DNA of 21,952 nt from Schoenoplectus triqueter (lineage: Eukaryota; Streptophyta; Magnoliopsida; Poales; Cyperaceae): assembly GCA_964058805.1 (NCBI GenBank), contig CAXKVV010002092.1, positions 1 through 21,952 of the forward strand, written 5' to 3'. Under the pieces are notes generated by a model. That model was not told the origin of the DNA, searched no databases, and saw only the letters and a list, made by a program, of their open reading frames with translations. Shown one piece after another: positions 1 through 10,212 of the stretch; position 1 is the first letter of the stretch, and the number at the start of each line of letters is the position of its first letter. The translations under genes and the position numbers were made by a program.

Positions 1-181
1 ATTAAAAATAAAATCTTCTCAAAAGATTACATCAACCAATCATTAACTAAAGGACGGAGACAACATGGTAACCTAATTAAGAAACCGGCTTTATCTTGTT
101 TGTTAGCTTGAGTTTTCCAATCACACCAAACCAAAATCATTAAAGCAAAGCCGGAAAATATAGCACTCAACCAAAAAAAAG

Positions 182-212
<31 letters not shown>

Positions 213-262
213 AATTCCCTTCTAGACCTTCTACAAAAGTCTTATTCTCATCCCTCAGATAT
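1..262 (-). other. 3' flank and probable 3' UTR of the laccase gene
   Basis: This stretch follows the laccase stop codon on the minus strand. It contains a long T-rich tract in the sense direction (A-rich on the plus strand at about 172-215) and a near-canonical AATAAG at about 242-247. No other gene is visible, and the transcript end is not resolved. Confidence 0.4.
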
Positions 263-3007
263 CTAGCATTTGGGAAGATCAGACGGTGGTGGAGGCAGCT
301 TCTGATTAGGAAGGCTACCATCTAACACAAGCCATGCCATCTTTAGCCCCCAGCTGGTGTGCACCTCCAAGTGACAATGCATGAACCATACCCCTACATA
401 TTCCAAACAAATAAAATAAAAATTAAAGTCTATCAGTCGATTGAGTTAAATGAAATAAATAAACTTAATTCATAAAACTAGCAGTTCTAAAATTATTAAT
501 TATAAGAATAAGAATTTAAAAGCATCACCTGGATTATCAGCAAGGAAACGGATAGCGACCCAGCCACCAGCTGGTACCCCAACTGTATTCCTCTCAACCG
601 GGTCAACTAGGTTGAAACCGGCCGGGTCTTTAGTCGGGTTGTAGTTGCCGGAACCTTGTCCAACCACAAAGAAGTTGAAACCATGGAGATGGAACGGGTG
701 GCTTTCAGCACCTAAAATGCTTGTGCCTTGTAACACCAACTCCACGCTTGTATTGAAGGGAATCACCAAAACTTTGGTGTCATTGGTTACAAACGTGTTG
801 TTTGGAGGAGTGCCAGTATAGTTGAATGGCATGAGTGGTATAATTGGAAAATCAGATTTGTACACACCATTCGACTTTCCAGTAAAGTGGGACTGGAGGA
901 GGGCTTTGTTCGGAAGAACAAATGACACATTGTTTATTGAAGCGGAAAACATCGTTCCATTTGGGCCCTGATTCATAGACAGTAATTATATATTGAATAA
1001 AATGTTTCAGAACGGACATCAATCTTTAACTCTCTATTATCACTAGTTGTTTGCTTCTCCCTCTGCTATAGCATGATTTCTTCACAGCAAAATTGATCAG
1101 TTCAGCATTTTTTTTTTAAAACGTACTAATGGACATGGAATTAGTGATAAGAAAGTTAATTTGAGATCTAAAGATAACAAACCTGGCAGGTCTGATTCTT
1201 TGGACATGGATTTGCTCCCAGCCCAACTGTAAAGAAGAACTGCCGGTCAACCATTTGTGGAACGTTTGTCGGATATTGAGCACTTGCCAAGCTCCTCAAC
1301 TTCTTAGTGAAATTGGCTACAAAAGAGGTGTCGTTCATAGCAGGCAATGCAGGCTTAAATAACAGTAAGTTCTTATTAAAGCTAGATGAAGAAAAACTAT
1401 TTGGGTTCTCATATTCCAGAATTCCTGCGACAGTTGTGTTGTCAAAGGTCCCCGGGTTACTGGTAGCATATGGTCTCGCCTCCATGAAGAAGTTTGCACC
1501 GGGATATTGCGCATGAGTAGTTAACAGCAGATTTGTGGTCTGGCCAGGAGTTATCACCAGTATTTTTGTACTGAAGGGTTTCACATACACGGCATCGACC
1601 TCCACAACGGTGAGTGAATGATTGGCTATGGAGAAGAAAAGCTCATCATTGAGTGCTGCATTGATTATCCGAAGAAGGTAAGTCTTGCCAGGTTTCACCT
1701 TTAGCTTGAATGTGTCTGCAACAAATTAATATAGTAATAAGAAAGATACTGATGCATCTCATTCTAAATTAATCAATTATAAGAACTGGAAAGAAAAAGT
1801 TTTTATTACTGTGTTTTCTGACCTTCTGCTGAGCAGTTGTACAGCGGACCAGGAAGGCCGTTGATCGTGAATGCGTCAGAGACATTTGGGCCTGCACCTG
1901 TTTGCAAAGCCTGGCTGATGACAACCTCTGTATCATCCTTCCACCATTCCCCTGCCAAATTAAAATAAAAAGGTAAAAAAAAGGTGCAATTTTGTCAAAT
2001 AATTAAATAAGAAAGAGTACTAATGTATACATATATTAGCTTAGCATTATGTCAGACGTACCAAAGATGATTGGCACTTCCTTGTATGGTTTTGCAAATG
2101 GATAAGGGACGCCAATCTTTGGAAGGATGATGATCGGACCATGAACACTGGCACGGAGCCATGAGATGTGTGCATGCCAAAATAGAGTACCTCTCTGGCC
2201 CACAATTGTGAAGTTGTAAACGTAGCTCTGGCCTGATTGGATTGGACATTGGGTTATATAGGCTGGCCCGTCGGCCCATGCACTGAACAGCTGTCTAACA
2301 CCGTGCCTGTTTTTTTTTTCATGTAAAATAAAATCAAGTACTTAGAATGGATTTAAACAGTGAGGTGAATTGTTCTATAATTATTTGCAATTTTTGATCA
2401 AATTTGTTTATATTGCTTTATTTATTATTGGGTTTGACAAAAAAAAAATATTACTAGGTAAATTGATTTCCAATTTGAGTATATCTTCATAAAAATGATA
2501 TAATAGTAATACTAAAGCATTTTTTTCACTCACTCAACCATCTAATCTGCTGCAACAAACAACAATGCTTCAATTTGCAAAAGATTAACTTTAAAAAAAT
2601 AAAGCGACATGCAAAGCTGACCTACCAGTGCAAGGAGATGTTGTACGGAACATGGTTAACCACCCTGACAACCACTCTATCACCTTCTCTTGCTACAATT
2701 TTAGGCCCTGGAAACTGGCCGTTTACCGTCACGATGCTCTTTGTTTGACACAGTCTCTTTACATTTTTCATTTGTATCTGCCATGTTTGCATGCATAAGC
2801 ATTCAATATAGTTAAGTTACTATTAATATTAAAATTCATTAGAAGAAAAACTGATACTATAACCACATATATATAGATTGATGCACATACGTCGAACTGG
2901 TAGTGCCTTGTGATGCCAGTTTGCTGAGACTCGGTCATGGTAGGGAATTGGAGGAGTGCAATGCATGAGAGCATGATAAGCGAAGGCAATAGAGATGAGG
3001 CAGCCAT
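263..3007 (-). CDS. Laccase, secreted multicopper oxidase (7 exons, complete)
   Basis: Blue copper oxidase that oxidises phenols such as monolignols in the cell wall while reducing oxygen to water. Hand splicing with GT-AG introns gives exons 3007-2891, 2777-2626, 2306-2062, 1951-1823, 1715-1183, 967-529 and 393-263 (117, 152, 245, 129, 533, 439, 131 nt). The sum is 1746 nt, or 581 residues plus TAG. The 152/245/129 run is the usual one in plant laccases. Residues 1-27 look like a signal peptide. Copper ligands are all present: H89 and H91 (HWHG), H134 and H136 (HAH), H482, H485 and H487 (HPFHLHG), H544, C545, H546 and H550 (HCHLEVH), with Leu555 at the axial type-1 position. There are more than ten N-glycosylation sequons and the C-terminus is DLPKC, as in the family. 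By remembered similarity it sits with the LAC17/LAC2 lignin-type clade; the exact orthologue is not certain. No break or missing residue is seen, so the gene looks functional. Confidence 0.96.
1646..1666 (-). promoter_or_regulatory. Predicted miR397 target site in laccase exon 5
   Basis: The sense strand here codes for the peptide INAALND, the place where miR397 pairs with plant laccase mRNAs. Compared with the conserved miR397a sequence as I remember it, nucleotides 1-11 of the microRNA, covering the seed and the cleavage position, pair perfectly. The rest shows one mismatch at position 12, one G:U pair at 15 and one mismatch at 21. By usual plant criteria this is a strong site. Known biology: miR397 cuts LAC2, LAC4 and LAC17 mRNAs, rises when copper is short, and lowers lignin. 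That this transcript is cut is an inference. Confidence 0.8.
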
Positions 3008-3084
3008 TAGTCTAAAAGAGCCAAATTAATGAAGGAAGAAGACTAGGTGCTACCTTGATGCATGGCATTGTGGCGTGAGAAGTG

Positions 3085-3092
3085 TATATATA
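3085..3092 (-). promoter_or_regulatory. TATA box of the laccase gene
   Basis: A TATATATA run lies about 80 bases upstream of the laccase ATG on the minus strand. This predicts transcription starting near 3055-3062 and a leader of about 50 nt. A sequence ACCAAAC at 3286-3292 fits the loose AC-element/SMRE consensus bound by lignin MYB factors, but a motif this short is expected often by chance and is not called separately. Confidence 0.55.
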
Positions 3093-3099
3093 TTGATAG

Positions 3100-3796
3100 G
3101 GGATAATTTTTTAATAGGGAGATCGATGTTTGGTGGAATGAAGATGAACATAGTTACATCAAGAGGTAGAGACGGCCTTAGATAGCTTAGAGTGTTGCTA
3201 AAGTCAACCCCAAAGTAGTTTGACCATTACTTTATCATGCAAATAATGAATTTAATGAAATTTTGGAGCTGGGATCCAACTAAGGACCAAACCATTGAAG
3301 CCGGATAATTCGACTAAATTTTATTTCTCTAATTACTTGTTTCATGTTAGGCCTGCCTATTGTTTAAAGGAAAAAAAATCTAAAATAGAAAACAACGTTT
3401 TTTCCCATTTAAAAAAATAGAAAAAAAAATCTTAAATATGTAAAACTAATTTTGTTACTACATTTCAAGATGAATATTACATTGAATGATTCAAATCACT
3501 CATATTTAATTTGAAGTTATAAATTTAAGTCTGAACTCTGAAACACCGTCTCACCGTACTTTGCGAAGCACATTAACCTCGTTCATTATATATATATGTC
3601 ATATTACAAATGACTATGCATGGCTGCTAATTAGTTAATTTTATTTACTGAAAGTAAAATCGAATTATGTTGGTTGCGCCTTTAGTTTAGTTTGCTAATT
3701 TGCCTCCGTCAATATAATTAAGTTGGTTGCGCCTCTAGTTCGTTAATTCATCATGTTTAGTTCTGAAATGCATAGCAAAAATTTCACTTTTGAAAT
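3100..3796. other. Laccase upstream region without a gene
   Basis: AT-rich DNA with no supported coding region. It probably contains the laccase promoter. It also holds a short imperfect direct repeat built on GTTGGTTGCGCC (about 3669-3685 and 3723-3739), each copy followed by a similar TAGTT...AATT stretch. Confidence 0.5.
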
Positions 3797-3806
3797 TAGG
3801 TTCCTG

Positions 3807-4239
3807 GTCAATGGGTCGGGTCGGATCGGGTTCGGATTGGATCATATTATTTTATTATTTTTTTATCCAATCTATACCCGAACCTGACCCGATTAAATTC
3901 AGGTCAAAAAATCTTAACCCATACCCGACCCGATCGGGTCACGGGTCGACCCGACCCGTGTAAAATAATTAAATATTTATTAATTATTTTTATATAATTT
4001 TAAGCAATTAAATATTGATTAATTTATAATTAATCTTAATTAGTATATATTTAAGTTTTAATTAGTACTAAATCATAAAATTAATTCAAAAAATATAATT
4101 AATTGGGTCGGGTCGGGTTCGACCCAACCCGACCTGATTCGGATCAAAAAAATTAAACTCATATCTGATTCATTTATTTTCGGATCATATCGGGTCGGAT
4201 CAGATTAACTCGTGGGATCGAGTTGATAATTGACACCTA
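3807..4239. mobile_element. hAT-like MITE rich in GGGTCGG repeats
   Basis: About 430 bp bounded by direct copies of GGTTCCTG (3799-3806 and 4240-4247), read here as an 8-bp target duplication. The right end read inward is TAGGTGTCAATT and the left end is GTCAATGGG, so the left terminus seems to have lost a few bases. The interior has many GGGTCGG/CCCGACCC blocks facing each other across AT-rich spacers, so it can fold on itself. It encodes no protein. Because TA precedes the left copy, the shared flank is really 10 bp, and a 9-10 bp duplication of Mutator type is an alternative reading. Similar material recurs at 5611-5699 and 6691-6988. Confidence 0.6.
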
Positions 4240-4247
4240 GGTTCCTG

Positions 4248-5610
4248 CTCTTTTTGTTAAAAAACAAGAAAATATTTTTTTCACCACACAATTTAATGTC
4301 AGGGGTCATTTTCTGTTGTTAAAGAGACAAAAGTGAAAAAGATTTAATTTTGGTGCTTAATTTTTTATTATTAAATTTAGGGTAGGTGAAAAGGTTAATA
4401 TATTTATGTGTGTGTGTAATCACATTCTTACTTTGCTTTTTGTTATTTCTTCCGTATTTCTCCAAATAAGAAAAGGATGCCTGACCCAATCACCCAACGG
4501 TGTTTCTTTTCGAAAGAGAGAAAATACATTGGCTCGATTCAATTTGATGAAATATTTGAGAGTTTTATGTTATCTCGGATAAGATCATTTTTTGAGTCAT
4601 CTAGCTAGTCTAGAATCATTTTCAAGTTTTGGATCGTCCATTTTTGAACCCCAACAATTAATGATTAGGGATCTTCCTAATTTGAAATCAGGACCCGGCC
4701 CCTTTTTGTATGAATATTTGATTTTGGATTATGCTATTTTGCTTCGCCACCTGTTGCAAGTCACAGAAAATGTGAATCAGTTTGGCTTTTTGAAATTATT
4801 ATATTGCGCATGTTGAATTTTGAGTCGGATCTAGAAAATTTGTTGTACTTCTTAATTATTAAATTCCAACTACTAAACTTGCTAAGTTTCTAGAATATGC
4901 TCCATCAAAAGAACATACTCAAGAATTATGCATATATTATTATAACGTATATAATAATTATGCATGTATGATATTTTATTCATACAATTAGAAAACATTC
5001 ATGTCATGTAGACTGTACATGATGGCAAAATTTTCAAAAGGAATGTAGCTAATTTATGATACAGCTGTACATTGATATCATCTTTCCAACGGCTACGTCA
5101 GGTTAAAATACTTTTTATTTGCCATTTATTATTAGTTGTGCGTGCTTCATGGATTTTTAAAATACCCTTTATTCTTAATTACTTTTGTTCTTAGTAGTTA
5201 AAATATTGCATGCATGATGCATGAAAAGAATCAGCCAAGTAGAAACGTTCAATCTAAATTAAAATCGTTTTAGGAAAGGTGAACGAGGATTAGCGCGAGA
5301 CAATGGATGTAACTAAACACGTTTACGGATGAATATTTTGATTTTTTTTATCAATTTTATAAGTATATATCATTAGCTCTAATTAATTTTGGAGATGAGA
5401 TTTCAGCCTCCACAAGAAAAAAAAATCTTAGTCTGAAAATTCTTAGTCCCCTTTCTCTTCTACATGAGTTAATTAATCATCTCAATAATTTCTGAAAATT
5501 TAAGAAGGGTTAAATTAGGATTAAGTTTTTGCTAATAGATTTTTTAGCTAAAGAATCATTATCATCTATTTAATCTTGATGTATATTTTAGAGCCTTCAT
5601 CTATTTGGAG
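4248..5610. other. Intergenic spacer, no gene seen
   Basis: AT-rich sequence. The open frame at 4592-4816 (plus) shows no domain, signal peptide or family resemblance that I recognise and lies in low-complexity surroundings, so it is not called as a gene. Confidence 0.5.
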
Positions 5611-5699
5611 TACGGTGTTAATGGGTCGGGTCGGGTCATTATTATTTTATTATTTTTCTTGATCTGATCCGTTTAAATTCAGATCAAATAATCTTTAAG
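5611..5699. mobile_element. Fragment of a GGGTCGG-type MITE
   Basis: Begins TACGGTGTTAATGGGTCGGG and continues through the same order of blocks as the left part of the element at 3807 (TATTTTATTATTTTT, a GATC-rich block, TTTAAATTCAG, ATCAAA, AATCTT). Homology stops near 5699 and no matching right end or target duplication is visible, so this is a truncated relative. Its intact start suggests the family terminus is TA-G/C-GGTGTCAATGGG. Confidence 0.5.
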
Positions 5700-6690
5700 A
5701 AAAATTTTAAAATATTTTTCTTTGTGGAAATGCATTGTTTTCTTCAAACACTTCTAAATGAAGACCACGATAATTAATAGATTTTAAAATAATTAAAAAA
5801 GTGTATATATAATTTTATTCAATCTTATAAATTTACTTATTGTGTTTCAAAATTTATTCAATTTAAATATAAGTTAATATTTCAACAAAAATTAATTATG
5901 TTACATAAAGTTTATAATCAGGGGCTGAGGGAATAAGTCGGTAAAATCAAATAATTTTTTGAGTAATTTTAATAAAAAAAATTAAGATTTTTGATACTCG
6001 TCCCCCCCCCCCCCCCACACACACACCCAATTGTCCTCCGGCCCTTTTCTATCCCCCAATCCTCTTCCCTTTTTTATAATAGTCCATATATATTTTTTTA
6101 ATGAAACTGGTAGCTTATTTGTCACTTATATTAAAAAATATATATAACCTTAAAATCTGAAACTTACTCAATTTATATGTTCAAGTAAATTTGAGTATAT
6201 GTTTTATTTTATTTTTTAAAAAAAAATTACACGAACACCTGCCGTAAATATTGTTAAAATAGAACTCCAGTTGCTAGGAATTTACATCATAAATTTGTTT
6301 TTATTTTTATTTTTTGGGAAGCAAAAAATTGGGAACCTTCCTCATGCCTTTCTACTTTATTCTCTCCAAATGGAGGCGGGGTATGTAAATAATTAAATAT
6401 ATAACAAATAAAAAGCATATCAATATATAGACTAGCGAGTGAATTTATATACGAGTTCTCTGCTTGACTGGAGGCATCTAGCCTTGTCTGATTGTAGATT
6501 ATTTACTACGTCACTTATTAATTCCACAACCTTGTAACTCTGTGCTAAACCAAATTCGGTATAAAGGAGCCATCATTCTTTTTTTCCGATGGAGTTTTTT
6601 TTTACATTTATATTCTGAGTTTTCATTTGAAAACATCCGTCTTTCATCTTATATACAGTGGTTGTATTGTTCATGGAACAGTAGATTGAT
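5700..6690. other. Intergenic spacer with a C/AC microsatellite
   Basis: AT-rich spacer without a supported gene. At 6002-6026 there is a run of 15 C followed by five AC units, a simple repeat likely to vary in length. The open frame at 6542-6763 (plus) runs into the following MITE and is not credible as a gene. Confidence 0.55.
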
Positions 6691-6988
6691 TAGAGGTAGG
6701 AGAACTCAACCCGATCTGAGAAATCTGTCTGATCCGTTTGGATTTAAATCTGTCTCAATTTGATTTTTTTAAAAACTTAAACTGATCTGATCCGAACCTG
6801 ATCTGATCTGATCCAATTCAAAATTAAATGACCTTCAATCCAATCGAAATCTATCATAGATCTAAAAAAAATATAATATATAAATTGACCTGATCCGATC
6901 AGACTCGATTTCTTTCAGAAAATCAAACTGACCCGACCTATCCGACCTGAACCCGAACCCGACCCGATCCATCCGATTGTAACCTCTA
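6691..6988. mobile_element. Non-autonomous hAT transposon (MITE), 298 bp
   Basis: The element starts TAGAGGT and ends ACCTCTA, a 7-bp terminal inverted repeat that fits the hAT terminal consensus YARNG. It is flanked by perfect 8-bp direct repeats AGATTGAT (6683-6690 and 6989-6996), the hAT target-site size. Inside are subterminal GATCTGATCCG/CCCGACCCGAT blocks like those of the element at 3807, and an AT-rich core. No transposase is encoded, so it would depend on one elsewhere. The open frame 6862-7143 (minus) crosses its border and is an artefact. Confidence 0.75.
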
Positions 6989-6996
6989 AGATTGAT

Positions 6997-8006
6997 GGTT
7001 GCCACTTTCCAACACTTTTTTTGCTCTGGTTGGAAGAAAATGAACGCCTTAACACGTTTGAATGGGCTGTACAATAATAGTCGTACCTGAAACTTCTCTA
7101 TTGTGTATATAGAGAGAGAGAGTAACTTGGCAGCTGCTGCCACCTTTTCAAAAAAAAAAAGAAAGGAAAAATAAAAGAGTAACTTCGCATATGTGCATAT
7201 AGCCCATCGTGCATTGAAGCCGCTTAGCTTCCAAAATAAAGTTTAAAATATATAACCAAACGCTGTTTATAAGCATTAATTTATTTTCAAAATTGTGCAA
7301 TTATCTTACTGAATTTAATTAGCTCATTATTATAATACTGTTTCATTCTTTTCTTTTTTTTTCAGATTTCTCTTTCGTTGTTTCGTTGATTCTGTTTTCA
7401 GCCTCTTCTTGACCAATTATTTGTACTAAATGTATGTTGAAAGATGAAAACATGTCAAAAACTATCTGCAACAATCATAAAGTTTGCGAAAAGAAAAAAA
7501 ATTCTGCTGCACTAACACTACGTCACATCATAAACATTCTTAAGTCTGAAAAGATTAAAAAAAAGAGAGAATATTATTGTTATCTGATTTTTCCCGCAAG
7601 GCACTTCAAGTTAAAATGCCACTTTGTAATGAATATGGGACCTCGATAGTAATTTACTTTTAGGGCGTGTTCGTTAATGTTATTGTACACGTGAGAAAAA
7701 AAATAAGTTTGAGCTAATTATTTTTTATCCACGCGCACAATAAAATTCTATAGCAAATCCACCTCCATTTTCTTTCCCTCTCGCTGGTCGAACATGTTGT
7801 TCAATTTGTTAAGGGCCTATGGTTATGTGGAATCTAGTTAGCTATGGCCTTGCCTAAGTGTGGAATAAACTCTTTATCCCTGACTTATGAAGTAAATATG
7901 AATAATTAAAAAATAGATAAAGAGAAAAAAGTTAATATAATGGCACCTTAAATTATACCATAAGTTATTCCTCAGCTAGAGTGCGAGACCCATAATTTGT
8001 AGTGAA
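6997..8006. other. Intergenic spacer, no gene seen
   Basis: Contains a GA dinucleotide run at about 7109-7122, an A-run at about 7150-7160 and a CACGTG core near 7689. The open frame at 7434-7649 (plus) is lysine/asparagine-rich AT-driven sequence with no recognisable domain. Confidence 0.5.
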
Positions 8007-8625
8007 AATGATGAAATTATTATTATTATTAGTACAATAATAATAATTATTATTATAAGTATTAATAATATAATAATAATTATTATTATCATCATAATAA
8101 CTAATATTATATTAATAAATTATTTTTATTGTTTTTAATTTTATTTTATCAATAATTATAATTATTGTTGTTGTGACATATGTTTTCATATTATCAATAA
8201 TAATAATATATTTGTTATCATTATTGTTATTTTAATTATTATTAATATAATAATACATGATAACTAATTTTATATTAATAGATTATTATTATTCTTCTTA
8301 ATTTTAATTTATCAATGTAACTATTATATATGGTAATCACGTAGGATTTGGTTTTTATATTTTCATATAATTTAATTATTATTACATTATAATTATGATT
8401 AATATTTTTATTATATTTTTAATATGATTATAGAAGTATTTTAATATTACATTTTTCTTATTGTTATTTATTTAATTAGTAATGTAATGATAAAAATTAT
8501 TATTAATATCATCATTGTCAGTTATTGTAATAATAATATTAATAATACATTATTAATAATGATAATAGTAACAATAATAATGACAATAAAAATAAAAATA
8601 ATATCATCATCATCATTATATTCTT
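8007..8625. repeat. Long degenerate ATT/AAT repeat block
   Basis: About 600 bases made almost only of ATT, AAT, ATA and occasional ATC units on both strands, with many self-complementary stretches (ATTATT facing AATAAT). It looks like an old, expanded and diverged trinucleotide microsatellite. The open frame at 8487-8750 (plus) is the translation of this repeat (I/N/M-rich) and is not a gene. Such DNA melts easily and may act as a matrix-attachment region; that is inference. Confidence 0.7.
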
Positions 8626-8864
8626 CTTATTCTTTCATTTGCTCAACCAAACATGATCATATAGTGTTATTTGTGTCGGGAGGGGATCTGAAAGGTAATA
8701 TTCAAAAATTCTTTTTTGATGTGGCCAGTGTTACTTCTTGGGAAATTTAGAAAGAAGCAGACATTGTGCTTTTCTTTTTCTTTGACACAAATGAAGTGCA
8801 TTTTACAAGTTATATATAACCCCTAATTTTAAGCACTTCTCATTATTTTGTTATGTGCTTACTG

Positions 8865-9330
8865 GACAGGTTTGCAGGTTTTCTGATCTGCTGACTACTG
8901 TGGCGGCCAAGCTGAAGTGAAGAGGTGAGTCCCAGCTCCCAGGTGATACCAATGACACGCTGGGGCAACTGATGGCCTCGATTATGCATGCATCGATGTT
9001 CACACGTGACGTTTGGAAGTTGGAACTCGTTAGCTACGATGTATTTGCAAAAACATGAAGGATTGAAGTGAATTTTTCATTTTGCAGATGAATTAAGAAA
9101 CAAATCAAATGTTTGATGTTATTTTTCTTTGCAATTAGTTGTTGTACCGAATTCATGTGCTTTGAGGCGTAGCGGGGCAGCGCAGCGCAGCGCAGAAGGT
9201 GCACCGTTGGACTTGCATCGAGATATGTGTTTCACCAATTTCAAAGACCCCGTAAAGTTGTCGGTGCTGGTTTTCATGATGGATAGAATTTGGAGGGTGA
9301 TTTCTATTGTTTCACATAACTTTATATTTT
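8865..9330 (+). other. Less AT-rich island with splice-like signals, unidentified
   Basis: Composition changes here. There is a 47-base stretch 8878-8924 preceded by TTTGCAG and followed by GTGAGT, a further acceptor-like TTTTGCAG ending at 9087, a CACGTG G-box core near 9005, and a GCGCA repeat at about 9175-9195. Frames are short: one reading of 8878-8924 gives FSDLLTTVAAKLK and a stop, which would suit a C-terminal exon, and 9129-9359 gives 76 codons with no recognised domain. It could be a remnant of a gene, a long noncoding RNA, or chance. I do not recognise a family. Confidence 0.25.
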
Positions 9331-9531
9331 ATAGAATAACACAAGTAGTCAAATATTAAAAAAAACATAAAGTTGAGAACCTCGAATAAGTTTACAGAAA
9401 CCAAAATTTTCTGGTTCTCGCAAAATATGCGTCGTTTTGTTTTGTTTTATATTTTATATATAGAAGTTGTTTTTGCTTGATTAAATGACCCATTTGTGAT
9501 ACAGCCTAAAAACACTACTGTGTGCTTCTTA

Positions 9532-9609
9532 GGCCCAGCCCTGTTTTAATTTTAGTAGTAAACTAACTAACAGATATAAGTCTACTTTCTGGGCCAAGCC
9601 CTGTATTAA
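9532..9609. repeat. Imperfect direct repeat with GGCCCA/GGGCCA boxes
   Basis: GGCCCAGCCCTGTTTTAA (9532-9549) recurs as GGGCCAAGCCCTGTATTAA (9591-9609), about 60 bases apart. It resembles a short local duplication. No gene is attached. Confidence 0.4.
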
Positions 9610-9764
9610 CTGTTCACATCTTTTGTCTTTCTTCCATTCTTTTTTGAAACTTAAGTACATTTTATCAGTTCTTTACTCCAAATTACTATGGCAAAGAAAC
9701 TGCAATCCTGTTATCTAAAAATATTATGTTATCTAGCGAGGTGGTTATACTGTAAACAAAATAA

Positions 9765-10212
9765 ATTTGATCGAGTTGTACTTAGCTCAAACTCAATTCA
9801 TAAAAACACGAGTTGAGCCGAGCCGAACGTGTGAAATATTTTGAGCTGAAAAGTCTGGCTCAATCTCAGCTCGTCACTATTTGAATTAGCTCACAAGCTA
9901 ATGTATGTGTTGACTCGATTTGACGTTTAGATTTAATATATTTATAAACTATAAAGTTGGTACATATATAAGTTTGATACAAGAGTTGATATAAATTTAG
10001 TATATCAACAAATTATATTTTTAATGACATCTTTGTTGTACTACTTTACTATACGAGTCTATTCACGAGGGAATAAGAGACACTTCTAATCCTCTGAGAT
10101 GATGAGAGAGGGATTATTGAGTTGGAGCTCCGTGAAAACGAGCCAAATTAGCTCAAACTCGAACCAGCCTATCTTGAACTGATCTAGCTCAAGTTTTTTT
10201 AGGTAGCCCCTA
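9765..10212. mobile_element. Possible further MITE with GAGCTCGAGC-type arms
   Basis: Both sides carry GAGCTxGAGC/AGCTCAAACTCGA blocks in opposing orientation around an AT-rich centre. The right side ends AGCCCCTA, which reads CTAGGGGCT inward and resembles a hAT end. The left end and a target duplication could not be located, so borders are approximate. Confidence 0.3.

Noticed and set aside
1307..1516. Plus-strand open frame of 69 codons
   Set aside because: It lies antisense to laccase exon 5, which has full codon and motif support; it is a shadow.
2052..2279. Minus-strand frame of 75 codons over laccase exon 3
   Set aside because: Wrong frame of exon 3. The correct frame gives HWHG and HAHISWLR and joins both neighbouring exons in phase.
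3811..4200. GGGTCGG/CCCGACCC repeats considered as a CRISPR array or telomere-like DNA
   Set aside because: Units are degenerate, unevenly spaced and in both orientations, there are no spacers of constant length, and the context is a plant genome. They fit the interior of a MITE.
4592..4816. Plus-strand frame of 74 codons
   Set aside because: No domain, signal or splice context is recognisable; a frame of this length is expected by chance in a spacer this long.
6862..7143. Minus-strand frame of 93 codons starting MAAAAKLL
   Set aside because: It runs from spacer into the hAT MITE and its composition follows the element's GATC-rich repeats.
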